A DNA stretch of 64,000 bases from Sordaria brevicollis (taxonomy: Eukaryota > Ascomycota > Sordariomycetes > Sordariales > Sordariaceae): positions 1,302,001 to 1,366,000 of the forward strand of contig JAUTDP010000006.1 of the NCBI GenBank assembly GCA_033439795.1. Direction: 5' to 3'. How positions within the stretch are numbered: position 1 is the first letter of the stretch; every line of letters begins with the position of its first letter. Shown here piece after piece: positions 34,796 through 46,475 of the stretch. The translations under genes and the position numbers were made by a program. Under the pieces are notes generated by a model. That model was not told the origin of the DNA. It saw only the letters and a list, made by a program, of their open reading frames with translations, and did not search any database.

Positions 34796-37241
34796 ATCTC
34801 TTTAGCGGTGAAAAAGGCCACTTTTGTACCTACAGGGGTAGTTGACCAATCGCATCACACCCATTAAAAAAATCCACTTTCTAGTGACATCCAATTACTT
34901 AGCAGAATACACCAAACTAAAATGCACAGCAAAATTGTATAAGAAGGAGTGTAAATTTTCAAATAAATAATTAAATAAGTATATAAAGACTAATATAATT
35001 AATATCGTAATAGTTTTTATAGTATTTAGTAAAATCTAGCTAAATAGGTCTCTTAACATTCGCTCTTTTACTTATAAAGGGGGATTTTGCACTTACCGCA
35101 CCCAAATAACGTTTTTTTTCTAATAACCGTTCTAATATTATTACTAAGCGCTTTAACTATCCTTTTACAAGCGTATATTTTATACCTGGCCAACTTACTA
35201 GTCCGTACCCAATAATACTTATTAATATAGGGAATAATAGGGTATATAATATCCTATCTCTTAGTTGTACGGATACGGTAAGAAATAGTTTATTAGCTAA
35301 ACGCGGAATAAATTTCGTTAATTAATTACGTACGGAAATCTCGGTATTTTATACGCTTAATCGATTTAAAGGTAACGCTAAACGGTCTCTCCCTATAATT
35401 AAGGAAGATATTAGTAATAATAACCTCCAAATGGAAATCGCAAAATAATACTATAAATAGTTTACGACAATAGTAGTAACCGTATATATTATTAGTATAT
35501 AATTGGTCGTTAATATTAACGCTATTTATAAAGTAATTATATAAAAAAATAATTATTAGAACGTTAATTATTATTTTACTAATATCGTTAAAAATATTAT
35601 GCATTACGCCTTATCGCGTTGGTCGGCGGCGTAGTACGTTATTCGTACTTATATTATTAAAATCCCACTAAGTAAATAGAAAATTAATTATTTAACGATT
35701 TTTAACCGCCTAAAGTATAATTCTATTAACGACCTTCCGGTATATACGTCCGTATAGGATTAATTCTCTTTTATTATCGGTTTCTTTTAAAGTAAAGAAT
35801 TTTAAAGCGGTGCGGTTTTTACGTATAATGCCCGTAATAGCGATATTATATTGGTATAAATATTTAGTAAGAGGTATAGTTGTGAATAGATTATCGTAAA
35901 AAACGTAATAAATAAAGGCAAAGGGTAGGGGATCGAGAGAAAGGGTAAGGTGCGTTATTAAAACTTGGGTATTAGCGAGATCCCTCTATAAAAATAATAA
36001 TTAATTAATTGGTTAATAGATTTATATAAGGGTATACGTATAAATTTATCGAGATTAATAATTCCTATTTTATTATTATAAAATAACCAGTTATAAAAGT
36101 AACTGTTGGTAATAATAACCTATATTTTAATACCCCGCGGGGTAAGTTTATTAAATATAGTTACTGTAATTATACTCCTCTCTGTATAATAAATTACTTT
36201 CTTATTAATTATAATATTTTAAAATAGTAATTTTATTTCCTTATAAACCTTTTATATATAATCGTTAAATTCTTTAATCCTATTTTAAAAATTATACGTC
36301 GAATTAGTTAAAACGTACTCTAGGTAAAAGGGATTTTAAACGTAAAAGCGGCGTATTAATATTTTAAAGCGGAAGAATAGTATCCAATTCGCTACTAAGT
36401 AGTAAAGGCGGTTAGGTTCGCGAAATTAATAGGTAGGGAGATTCGGTTTAATGTAAAGCTTAATATATAAAATAATAGCGAATATTATATATAATTCGGC
36501 GGCGTACGTCGGTACTTAATGATTATCGCGGCTATAGGTAGTACGAATTCCTCTACGTATAGAAACGCGCTTAATATTAATTTACTCTATTTATTATTAA
36601 ATAGTTTCGAAGGGGAAAAAATGTATAAAGTATTTTAGAAATATTGGCGGGGCGTAGAATATTTAAGTAGTGAAGGAATTACTCCGTAAACCTTCGAAGG
36701 GTTTCGCGCCGTCGGTAAAAGGCTCGCCGTTATTTATGCGTAGGTACTTCGGTTTGTACGGTACTTTATTTAAAAAAGTAACGAAATTAATTAACGAACT
36801 AATAGGGATAGTAGTAGAAGGGATAATAATAGAGTAATATACGTACTTAATTCGTTGATAATAAATTTATCCTTCTTCTTTTTACCCTTTTTAAAAGGGG
36901 TGGAGGTAGGCTTAGGAACGCGGTTTCGAACTATTATTACCTTATTATCGGGGAGAGGTTCCTTAGGAGGTACGGGCGTAATACTATAATTAGGGTCGCG
37001 GTACTCTTCGTCTTATAAATTTATAGTGTTTGTTGTTAAGGGTAATAAAGTAATGTAAAAAAAGCTATAGAACCTTTGTATATTATTGAAAAGACTAGAT
37101 TTTATATAGCGAAATAGCTATTTAGAATATTGTGTATTGGTAGTGCGGGGAAGGTTACATAGGGGTCTTCGAGGTAGCGGCTGTATTGTAGATGTATTTG
37201 TGGGGAGGTACAAAAGTGGCCTTTTTCACCGCTAAAGAGAT
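34796..37241. mobile_element. RIP-degraded piggyBac-like DNA transposon
   Basis: A 36-bp perfect inverted repeat marks the ends (34796-34831 and 37206-37241; outer bases ATCTCTTTAGCGG), and weaker pairing continues outward. Everything between is AT-rich, full of TA steps and stop codons, and unlike the flanking DNA. This is the signature of repeat-induced point mutation (C-to-T on both strands). The decayed minus-strand reading still matches a piggyBac-type transposase (see the pseudogene entry). I could not find a clean TTAA duplication, so the exact outer boundary is uncertain. Confidence 0.82.
35020..37020 (-). pseudogene. Dead piggyBac-like transposase (DDE_Tnp_1_7 type)
   Basis: Reading the minus strand and ignoring stops, recognisable pieces come in the right order. 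There is a charged N-terminal segment ending near KKGKKKKDK. Next is a central block like the piggyBac catalytic region (LTPRGIKI, then VIITNSYFYNWLFYNK), then LRRRPTR, and a FLYNYFINSVNINDQL segment equivalent to the family YNxxMGGVDxxDQ motif. The C-terminal Cys pattern GCGKCKIPL closes it. Stops fall at many TAA/TAG codons that could come from CAA/CAG, as RIP produces. No intact frame exceeds about 90 codons, so no active enzyme can be made. The borders are approximate. Confidence 0.75.
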
Positions 37242-38114
37242 GGAATCCCACAACCAGAGACCTCCGCACGTGGTTGGCCGTTGGACAGAAGCGGGACAAA
37301 AGTGGTGGGTTTTTCCAAGGCAATCGTGGGTAAATCCGTGTAAGATGATTGGTTGGAACTGCAAAAGACATGGGCGCTAAACGGTTTTGGAGGGAGGAGA
37401 ACTGATCTGATCAAGATCAGCGATCTCGGGGTGTTGGTGGGTGTAACCATCACCACTGCGGCTGCACCGCAAAAACTTGGAAAAGGAAGGGAGCAACAGG
37501 GGCTTTCGGGAGGGGAACACATAGGTAAGCGGATGCGAGGAACTCGAGAATTGCTTTTTGACGAGAATGGTTTTGACGTCTGGGTGCCATTCGGATGCAC
37601 GCAACCTTTCTTCAGCTTGGAAAGAGTTCGTGATAATCTGGAATTTTGGAAGAGGCGGCATCCAACATCACCCGAAAAGGTTCGCAAAACATCGTCCAAC
37701 GTCTCATTCGGGAGCGTTTGTGGAGGGCAATAACATGATGTGATACAGACATGGATTAGCATCTCGTTTAGATCCGTTGAGCGGCTTGGAATTGCTTGTT
37801 TGTCAACGTGCTTCGACGACCTTGGCTTTCTGGCTCAGCAATTTGCATTTAGGATGGGTTTCCAGTCCGATGCTCGTCAACAAATGTTGTATAAAAGGGC
37901 CTTTGGACCTTCCTTTTGCGACCTCCCGGGTTTCTGTCATGAATTCTGTACACCTCGGTTGTTGTACGCCCGGAAATTTGATAACCGGTTCACGATGTAA
38001 CTTACCTTACACACGTGCCGACGATCTATCTTGGTTATTGGTTTGTGAGAACCGGTTCAACGTCGTCCTCACCAAGCCGTATACCACCGTGTAATTTCAT
38101 CCCATAATCTCACC
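37242..38114. other. Gap between transposon remnant and NRPS remnant
   Basis: Normal base composition returns here. Frames at 37232-37762 (-) and 37353-37733 (+) overlap antisense and have no motifs. A second GACAAAAGTGG-like motif near 37294 echoes the inside of the transposon end. Confidence 0.4.
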
Positions 38115-40270
38115 TCACCGCACATGAGGACCTAAATCACCACTCAACACCAAACCCAGAACCACCAGGAACCTCTTGACACCTTCCTCCCCAATCCTCC
38201 ACCCGAACCCCCTCGCCCACCGCTTACTCCCCTCAAACTCCAACACCAACATCCCATTCTTTCGATCCGGTTTAGCATAAACCTCCGGCCTCTTCCTAAA
38301 GGGCGTTTCCAACTCGTAGAACCGTGCTCCCCCTTTCACAAATAACCCACTTCCTTTCCCTTCATCACCACCCGTCTCATCCTCCAAATCCTGCTGATAA
38401 CCCGTCCTCCACCCCCAACTCCTTTCCCCATTTTCATAATCCCAGTCCGTAACACCCTCAATAACTTCCCTCATCCCCACCACTTCATACCCGACATCCT
38501 CATCAAACTGTTCCTGCAACCGCTTGGCAACACTACTCAACGTGTCGCTACCGGAAACAAACACGGTAACGGGCAGCTCGGTCATCGTAGGCCCCACCAC
38601 ATCCTGTAAACCCACGGGCAGCAGCGTTGACCGGCCGGTTGATACCCGGCCAAAGAGGAGGTCACGCCTGGTGAAGAAACGAGAGAATGCCAGGGCGAAG
38701 GCGGCGTGGAAGTAAGCTGCCGGGGAGATCCCATCTTCATCGTCGGAATATGCGGGGAGGGGGATGGTGTGCCTAAGAGAGAGACGGTCGAATATGGATT
38801 CTGACCAGGTAGGAGGAGATATAGTTGAGCGGCTAAGAACAAAAGGGTGGCGATGCCTCTGGAGACGGTTGGACCAGTAGGCTAGACAATCTTGCTTGCA
38901 TGATTCGCGATGGGCTATGTACTCTGCGAAGGAGGGGGTTGACGCTACTGGTAGTGAGGTTGGGTCTTCTCCCTCATGGGCGTTGAGGTAGAAAGAGGAG
39001 AGGGTCTGGAGGGTTCGGGACAAGCTGAAGTCGTCGAGGTAGGCATGGGAAATACGAAGAATGAGCTTGTGAGAGTTCACACTAGAAAAGGAGGGTGTAT
39101 ATTTGATGGCAAGGAAGCGAATGAAGGATTGGCCGAGCTTGTGAGGTCGTCCAAGGTCTTCGGCGCAGATTGAGTTTAGGAGTTGGGGGAGGTCTTTCGT
39201 ATCGCTGGCATCGATGGTGTCGTATTCTGGGGTGAGGTGGCGCAGGATAACTTGCCAGTATTTATCGTCGTCGTTGTCGTCGTCGTCGTCGTCGTCGTTA
39301 TCTGTTGCTGGCACAAACACGCTCCTGAGGATATCGAAGTGGTTGACTAGGTCTTTACATGCCTGCTCGAGCTTTGCAAAGTCAACGTCGGCTCGGAGAT
39401 CGAAGATCCAGTGTGGATATCTGCCGGGGAGGTCTTCCAAGCTCTCCGAGATTGACTGGGCTTGGAAATCTGTTGGGGGAAGTACATCCTGGATGTCTTC
39501 GGTTCTGAGCCCATCGTCCAGAAATGGAACGATCTTGTTTTTAAGAAACTCTGACACATCATCCACCTTCATCAAGGAGAATGGTTTGTAGATAGGTATA
39601 TACATCTTCGTCGACGGGAACTGTCTGGGCTCTTCGCCTCGTAGTTGCATAATAGCTAGCTCGTCAAGCGTGCACCTGCTTTCGAATTGCCTCAAAACAT
39701 GTTGGTCAGTCTTGTTGGTCGTAGGAATTGGCACATTATCGACGTAGCTATATGCACCAGGCACGATGTATTACGGTTGCCTGATCCCACAGCTTTTTTC
39801 CAGGCCCTCAATAGCGAGGGAGAGTCTAGCTCGATTCCCGTCAACATTGTCAGCCGAGCTTACGTCATGCTCTTCTGCCTTGGTGAGACCCAAGAACACG
39901 GCAAGACTTCGGACTATTGCCAATCAGCAGGGGCCTTGATTTCAGCCGCTTTAACTTCCACCAGGCTCGGATCGCGGAGTAAGTTGCGAAGGTGGTAGTC
40001 TACCTAGTCCAGCTCGATGCGTTGACGACGAAGTTTGATCAAGTCATTCTTGTCATCGATAAAGTCCAAAAGGAAACCAGCGTCGAATGATGCGATCCAC
40101 ACATGTAAGCGACCGTAAAAAAGATATTGCCGGCTTTTGCTGCATGAAAGCGGTGGAAAAATTGTCGTGTCGCCGGTTGTCGGGAGGAGTCGATACTCAA
40201 TGATTGTCCATTGTTGAGGTACGTACCGCGAAGTACAGACGCCTGGATTGCGAGCTGGTAGGCCAGTCAC
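38115..40270 (-). pseudogene. Broken NRPS fragment: end of A domain, linker, condensation domain
   Basis: The minus strand first shows the end of an adenylation domain (LLPTTGD, then LDFIDDKNDLIKLRRQRIELD, i.e. the YRTGD and GRxDxQxKxRGxRIEL motifs). It is stopped by TAG at 40006-40004 and continues in frame as YHLRNLLRDPSLVEVKA until a TAG at 39915-39913. A shifted frame then has carrier-like sequence (IVRSLAVFLGLTK) and hits TAA at 39773-39771. Below that, a 549-codon frame (first ATG 39650) is a nearly whole condensation domain, with SHAYLDDFS at the HHxxxDG site and later ISPAAYFHAAFALAF. No start codon, core A domain or clear carrier Ser motif remains, so the synthetase is dead or a late fragment. 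An Asp-rich run (39274-39298) lies inside. Whether the orphan C domain is still expressed is unknown. Confidence 0.75.
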
Positions 40271-41032
40271 TGTTGCGGCGAGAACACCATCGTAAATGTC
40301 ATATTCAGAGGATGAACAAATAAAGGTGGACGTTGGTTAAGAAAACAACGGGCAAGCAAGGGAACAGACGCCGCGGGCCATGGTATTCCCTTATCTTATC
40401 TCACCGTGTCTTATCTTATCTGTCCTTATCCGCGCTCAAACCCGTGCAGCCGGCAGGCAATTTGGCAGAAGGTGGGGTCACGTGGTATCCCCAACGTCTA
40501 CCATCAGAGTTCACTCGAGAGTATTGACACGACAAAAGTATCTAGAGTATTGCCCAAGCCCTGATTGAGTGACGTCATGTTAGAGGAGATTTTGGCTGAT
40601 TTTTCTTGACGACGTCTTTGAGTGCAAAGTGAACTGAAGACAACATGCTGTTTCCATCTCCAACCGGCCGGCGCACTGTCCCGGCTAATTGTGGGGCCGT
40701 GCCTTTGCGAAGGCCATTACGATGACAACGCCTGCTCCCTCCCGCGTACGTTTGGCCAAGTGCTTGCACGATCTGAAACCATTGACTTCAGCAATTGGCT
40801 GTCCCATTCTCAGATTCTCCCAACGACGCTTCCTCGGGGTCAGATACTCTACTCAATGCATTCCTGTCCATAGTCGCTAACCTAACCAGATCCCTTCCTT
40901 TTCTTCCCTTCGAGTCGTAACTTGGTTACTGTCCCTATCCCCATCATCGCCAAAAACCGACACACTAATTTAGCCGTCCTCATACCTATCAATTCCATCC
41001 CCTTGCGGCCCGTTCCTTCTCCATGACGGTAC
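40271..41032. other. Intergenic region
   Basis: No supported gene. Short frames on both strands only. The left end could contain lost parts of the NRPS, but I recognise none. Confidence 0.4.
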
Positions 41033-41775
41033 TCAGCAGACATCCTGATACACCTTGACACTCCAATTTTCACCGACAACCTCGGCTTCCCCATAGATTG
41101 CTGCCTCCAGGTAGTTATCCTCCTCGGGGTGGTGCCAACAGGCCTTTGTGCCCAGGATCTCCAAGGCAGCACGCGCAATCACTTGGTACGAATCAAGGTC
41201 TTTGCGGTTGTCCAAGTCCTGTTGTTTTCGTCGCTTGCGGGTCAGCGAACAAAGAGTACAGGAAGAACGAGAAGAAAATGGGGGGAGGGGACTGGACCCG
41301 GTATGTCGTTTCCAGGAAACGCGTGCAGCCCTATGTAGGTAACTAGGTAAGTAGACTCACCTTGTTGCACCATTGAATTGCGGTATCGTAAGAGCAGCTA
41401 ATTCGACCACAACTGTTAGGGTCGTTCCCGGGCTGTCCATCCCGGTTCATCAAGTAATGGTATCCGTCCAGCAGGCCGTGGACCTTGCCATATTTAGAGT
41501 CATCGTCGCCAGCGTCACAGGTCATGATGTATGGCGATGATGGCGTCGTGGTGGTCGATTCAGCTGCACATGAGGTTGTGTTGGCGTCTCTGGGCAAGAC
41601 CCAAGGACTGATACTGCGGGCAACGGTGGCGAGCTACGAGAAGAAGGCGATAATGCCGTCAGGTTCGAGTAATCGAAAGCAAAGCACAATAAATGGAAAT
41701 CGTGGGGTATGAAGCAAGACTTACCGGAAGGCAGGCCAAGCAAGCCAATCGGAAAATGACAGCAGGTGAAGGCAT
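41033..41775 (-). CDS. Small secreted Cys protein, paralogue 1 of 4, 169 aa
   Basis: Exons are 41775-41725, 41633-41361 and 41218-41033, with introns of 91 nt (GTAAGT) and 142 nt (GTGAGT), both phase 0. Exon 1 codes the 17-residue signal core MPSPAVIFRLACLACLP. The middle exon ends NSCGRISCSYDTAIQWCNK. Exon 3 carries YQVIARAALEIL, then KACWHH, YGEAEV and NWSVKVYQDVC as the C terminus. At least five Cys are shared with the three neighbours and probably pair in the oxidising secretory path. A TATA-like box lies about 130 bases upstream. I do not recognise a named domain; a secreted effector, inhibitor or antimicrobial role would be guesswork. Confidence 0.75.
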
Positions 41776-41907
41776 GGTTATTGAACGGCACGGAGTTGGT
41801 AAGCTGGAATATTGTGTTGGGGAGCAGGAGAGGTAAGTTGTCGCTTGATTGCTGATTCAGTTGCACTCAATATGCAAGCTAAATATTCAGAAACGTGTCC
41901 ATGGGCC

Positions 41908-41918
41908 TTTATATACTA
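41908..41918 (-). promoter_or_regulatory. TATA-like box of paralogue 1
   Basis: TTTATATACTA lies about 130 bases upstream of the start codon. The same spacing is seen in paralogue 3. It overlaps a small inverted repeat (CTACATA, 3 bases, ATGTAG). Confidence 0.45.
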
Positions 41919-42546
41919 CATAACTATGTAGCATGGCCAAGATTGTCAAAAGACAGAGCCACTACTCGACTCCATGTCCATCATGAAGCATTGCGCGCAT
42001 TACCTACCTGACGGAAGTGGAAGCAAACGAAGAAAACCGTCCATCTGGTTGGCTCTTTCACAGGGTCCACGATGATCGGAGGAACTTCTTGACATGCTGG
42101 AATCTGGAACCCGTTTGCCCATATGCCAGGAGCCTGGGACATAAAAGGCTAACATAATGACAAAAGCCAGACAGGACCACATCGAGGAATTTTGTGGAAT
42201 TGTTCATAAACAGTTATCTGCCGAAAACAGACACATCTCAGCCACCGAACAGTTGCCTCATTGTGCGCCGCCGAACATGACCCTGATACATGATTAGATT
42301 TGAACCTTATCAAGAATGCACCGAAGTAACAGAGGAAAACGAGTCCAGCACGGAACGTCCAACTCCAGATTACTCTGCCCAAGAAAAATAACCAAGCTGG
42401 CACATTACTGCTAAACAGTATCACATCCCTACCAAACATCCATACCTATTTCCAACTGCTATATCCTTTCCCTTCTCCGCCTCCGATTTCCCACCATAAG
42501 AATGCCCCTCCTTTTGTATGTCGCCACCACGTTCTCCCTCACCTAC
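41919..42546. other. Intergenic region between paralogues 1 and 2
   Basis: The remaining upstream part of paralogue 1 and the 3' region of paralogue 2. No extra gene copy seen. Confidence 0.45.
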
Positions 42547-43541
42547 TCAACTCACCGGCTGAGCACCCAGCCTACAATCCTCCTTTCTCACAAGAACACT
42601 CCATTGATCCTTGTGAAAAACCTCCCCTCTGACAAACCCATTGCCTTTGCCCCAAAAATCAGCCTTGTTGCTCCAACATGCCTCGGTTTTGTATATATCC
42701 ACTGCTCCCTTCAGAATCCACTCGGGGCGAAGCTCTAATTTACTCATTTGCTGTATTATTGTGGGTTACCCCGTTTTAATTAGCCCATGAATAGGTAGGT
42801 AGGTATGTACTTGTTTGGATGGGGGGGGGGGGGGGAACCAAGTTGAAAAGCGGAAAAGGACCGCGAAAAAAGACCAAGACAAGGGGAAAGCAGATAAACG
42901 GAGGACTTACATCCATATTACACCAATAAAAGGCTGCAAAACCTACACACCCCGCCCTTTTGCAAACTCTGAATCTATCATCATCCCGTCCGGACGCAGA
43001 TGCCAAATAATGCTGCCCTGAGTACCATTCCCTGTCCATGAGGGCGAAAGAGAGGTTGGTGGCCGGAGCCCAGCCCCAGTCGTCGGGAAGCTCTTCGATG
43101 GAGCTCTTCATCTTGCCGGTGAGCTGAGGGTTGGCGCCTGGACAGGCTATCGCGCGCCATGTGGGCAGCGGCGCTTCTGAGTCATAGGTTCTGGTGTTCG
43201 TCTCCCAGGGGAACTGGTATCGGGCCTCAAGAGTGTTGGAAGGTCTCAATGGGATCTTGGTCGGGGATGGGTTTCGGACGGATGAAACTGCGGTGGCTTT
43301 TATGTCTTGGCCATGGTCGCGGACTTGGAGTGTGGGTTTGTTGTTAGGGGCCAAGAAGGAGGTGGTGAGTTGAGCGGTGGCCGTGACCTGTGGCAGGGCG
43401 ATATGCTAATGTTAGATAAAGGGGTGTTCTAACAAGCTAAGGAGGACAAGCTGGGAAAGAGGAAGGAGACGGTCGAGGCAGGGTACTCACTGGCAGCAAG
43501 GCCACAACAGCCAGTTGGAGTACGACGCTAGGTAAGAACAT
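42547..43541 (-). CDS. Small secreted Cys protein, paralogue 2 of 4, 243 aa
   Basis: Exons are 43541-43491, 43387-42911 and 42750-42547, with introns of 103 nt (GTGAGT...CTAAC...CACAG) and 160 nt (GTAAGT), both phase 0. Exon 1 is again 51 nt and gives a signal core (MFLPSVVLQLAVVALLP). The middle exon is the longest of the set and ends RVCKRAGCVGFAAFYWCNMD. The Arg-Ile seen between the first two Cys in the others is replaced. Exon 3 has EACWSN, FVRGEVFH and QWSVLVRKEDC, then ten more residues. Intron 2 contains a run of 15 G. The splice choice for exon 3 (AATACAG) fits the frame but has a weak branch site. Confidence 0.68.
42821..42835. repeat. Run of 15 G inside intron 2 of paralogue 2
   Basis: An uninterrupted G tract, preceded by TAGG repeats at 42792-42804. 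Homopolymer length may be inexact in assemblies. Confidence 0.85.
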
Positions 43542-44042
43542 GATAGGTGTCTTGGAACAAATTTCTCGAGCTCTGCGCACGACTGGGAAGCTGTTCTGTG
43601 CCAGTTAGTTCCTATGCCAACAGCACGGGAAACCTCTCCTTAAATCCCCTTTCAGATCATCGAGGGAAGCAAGCCGTTTGGATTCTGAAACCTGAATTTG
43701 ACTAACTCAATGACAACCAACCCAACAGATCGCGGAAAAAACAATAACCTGATATCCCCCACCACCCGACAATGATGAAGACGGAAACTATGCCCTTTCA
43801 TAACCAACCCGCCCTACAAAGAGCAATTACCCACCAACAACTGTGCAGACCGATCCAGAAACCCAACAACAAAAGAAAATGGGAACCAACCCCTGTGAAA
43901 CCCACTCAAGCCGTCCGATAAACAATGAAACGCCCCAGCAACCGCCAACAACTAACATCAGCTTTGTAGCTGTCGACCTGTGTTGTAAGGCTATCGGGAA
44001 AGGCACCACCGGCCTCTCGGTTCCAGTGAAACACAGAATCTT
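43542..44042. other. Intergenic region between paralogues 2 and 3
   Basis: The promoter side of paralogue 2 (a TTTAAG-like box near 43640) and the 3' side of paralogue 3. Nothing else seen. Confidence 0.4.
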
Positions 44043-45040
44043 TCACTTAGGGTCCTTCTTACTGCAGTCCGCCTTTGAAACATGAACAGTGATTCCCGGG
44101 TAATAGATAGCCTCGCCCATCACCACGGTGCCGTTCGAGCAGTTCTTATCAGCCTTGAGTAACCGAATCGCATCTATGACAAAAGTAGGGGTCACCTGTT
44201 GCGCGGCCTGTTACGTGTTACGTGTACTCGGTTAGCCCCATTCGGCAGTTTTTGGGCAGTCGAACCAATAATTAGGGCATCAGCGTGTAAACCTTCAGGA
44301 ATAAAGCCAAAGAAAATGAAACAAGGAAGATGAGCGGATCGATAAAGTTCTGGGGTAACAGTGAGAGGGTACAGGCTTGGAGGGTTGGGGGGCGAAGGAG
44401 CTTCGATAATTAGACAAAATAATAGAAGAAGGTAGATAGCATAGCTCTCACCTTGTTATAGTTGCACCATCTAACGGCGACATTGGTTTGGTCATGGCAG
44501 GCTATCCGGCCGCAGTTCTTGTCCGAACTGGCACCTGTCCAAGCCTGATTCGTAAATATCTTGTTGGGATTTGCCTTAAGCAAGTTATTCATGTGTGTTA
44601 TTCCATCGTCGGCGCCGGCAATCGGGCCATAGTCCAAGACATAGCCGTTGCTCACGGTTTTGGCACAGTTGTTGAACACCCAAGTCAGGTACCCCGGAAC
44701 TCCGTCTCGGGCCTTGTGCTCGTAGTGATGCTCACGATTGTGCAATCCGGAACTGACGACATCACGCCCAGCGACCGCATTGTTGGATGTGCCGCCAGAC
44801 ACAACGCTCAAAGTAGAGGCTGGCAGGGGTTTTGTCGAAAGAGTTTGCGTCCGGAACGAAGAAGTGGGGTCAGCGGCAGTGACCAAGAGGGGAACAAACT
44901 GTGAGAATGCAAGGGGTTAGTTGAGTTCCCGTCCGCATACCGGTGGCGTGGTTGTATGAGTGCAGGACTCAAGAAGGAGGACATACCTGTAAGGTGGAAA
45001 GCAGTGATGCCAAGAGAAACACTGTGTTCTTGGACGGCAT
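44043..45040 (-). CDS. Small secreted Cys protein, paralogue 3 of 4, about 221 aa
   Basis: Exons are 45040-44987, 44898-44452 and about 44207-44043. Intron 1 is 88 nt (GTATGT...CTCACAG). Intron 2 is about 244 nt (GTGAGA...CTAAC...TAACAG); a second acceptor 12 bases later would remove four residues. Both introns are phase 0, as in the neighbours. The signal exon reads MPSKNTVFLLASLLSTLQ. The middle exon has an extra NNCAKT and ends DKNCGRIACHDQTNVAVRWCNYNK in two overlapping short stretches. Exon 3 keeps FVIDAIRLL, the fourth Cys (DKNCSN), MGEAIYY and ITVHVSKADC; the Trp of the others is lost there. Function unknown. Confidence 0.66.
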
Positions 45041-45171
45041 ATTGGCAGATCGAAGGTAAATGGGAGTGATTCTGGGCTGTGTAGCTAAGCTTGCAACTTG
45101 AATGCGTTGATTGTAGAATGTGATGTGCTGAGGATTGGATGATGTTGTGGTGGATTGGACTGACCACTGGA

Positions 45172-45182
45172 CTTTATATAAA
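45172..45182 (-). promoter_or_regulatory. TATA-like box of paralogue 3
   Basis: CTTTATATAAA lies about 130 bases before the start codon, matching the position in paralogue 1. Confidence 0.45.
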
Positions 45183-46475
45183 TTTCATTCCAGTCAGGCC
45201 CGCCATCTTGATCGCAACATTGACAGAAGATCACCAGTGAGAACTACCGCTGCCAGATGACTGCCATTGTCAATAGACAGTTGGTTGCGAGACGCGCGCT
45301 AACATCTTGGGCTCGGAGAGGGCAGATAGTGTTGAACCAGAGGTGAACAACTGTGTCCGGTCCATTGTTCCTATTCCGACGCAAAACCATTCGCGATGAA
45401 CGCATAGTAAACCGGGAGACACCCGTTGTTTCTGTATGATCAACCGGCGCTTATGATAAAGCAGCAGTACTATAGTCGAGGACTTGACCGGAAGAGTGAC
45501 ACGAGAGAAAAAGCCGAAAGACCACGGAGGAAAATGGCACGAAAAATGTAAAGTCCATTGTGTAAGACTGCCAACACACTCTTCTCAAGACCGGGACTCC
45601 TAAAACCTCATGATGGCTTCATCAGTTTTGAGAAAGACCGACATGGACCGCGGCGCTAACGGGAGTTCGAGACACAACTGAAAGCGAAAAATGTCAGATT
45701 TGATCAGGAGAAGTGGCCAGAAAAGCTATCCTTCGACGGCGTTTAGGTTGTAAAAAGTGTCGGGGCAATGGAAAAGCGCTCCGAAAAAGCATACTTGCAA
45801 TACCGGAATTAGATGAATGTCTGGTTGTTGTTGGTTCAGTTGCAGATTGATAGACCCATGGACTCACAAGATGGCACTATGACCGTGCTGTTCTCCAGAT
45901 CAACTGCCCAGTCCTGCCCAGTCCTGCTTCCGAAAGTTACTCGCACAGCTTGCAAACTCAAAGTACTCTTGCCGGGGCCTCGGCCTCGATCAAACCGCCA
46001 GTGCCCTTTCCCACTTAAACGTCCCGCCAGCTCGAAGCGACTTCCACTTCGGCAATGTAAGTGGAGGATTCCAACCGGACACAGGTGTTCGCGAAGATTG
46101 ATGCGCGTTGAAATTTCCAGAACTGACAGTAGTAGCTCAAGTCGAGGGTTCCGGGTCGTTGCTGCGCCGTTATTGAAGCGAGGGCAAACCATGTTGTTCG
46201 GGCAGTTGGCGTTCCCAGGATTTGGAGACCGAAGCCAGCGGAGCAAACACCTTGCGCAACAAATGTGCCTTTTGTGTTGGCTCTTTGTTTCTTGCGATAC
46301 TTTTTACACTTGACGAAACTTGGCGCCAGCATAAATTGAACACGGCTCCATGGTTTTGATGATGGAATCGACCACACAAAGATCGAACCAACTTGACCCG
46401 TATTCGCAATAACCGGAGACCCAACCGATTCATTTGTGAACCTCGTATCGCAGGACGGATTCACCGGTAGCAACA
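45183..46475. other. Divergent intergenic region between paralogues 3 and 4
   Basis: This 1.3-kb region separates the minus-strand trio from the plus-strand copy and probably holds both promoters. Minus-strand frames at 45836-46246 and 46015-46476 and a plus-strand frame at 45813-46313 overlap. The first has some protein-like stretches with Cys, but I cannot build a gene with a start and splice sites from any of them. Confidence 0.35.

Noticed and set aside
39214..39591. 125-codon plus-strand frame with a Ser run
   Set aside because: The Ser run is the antisense of the Asp repeat in the condensation domain.
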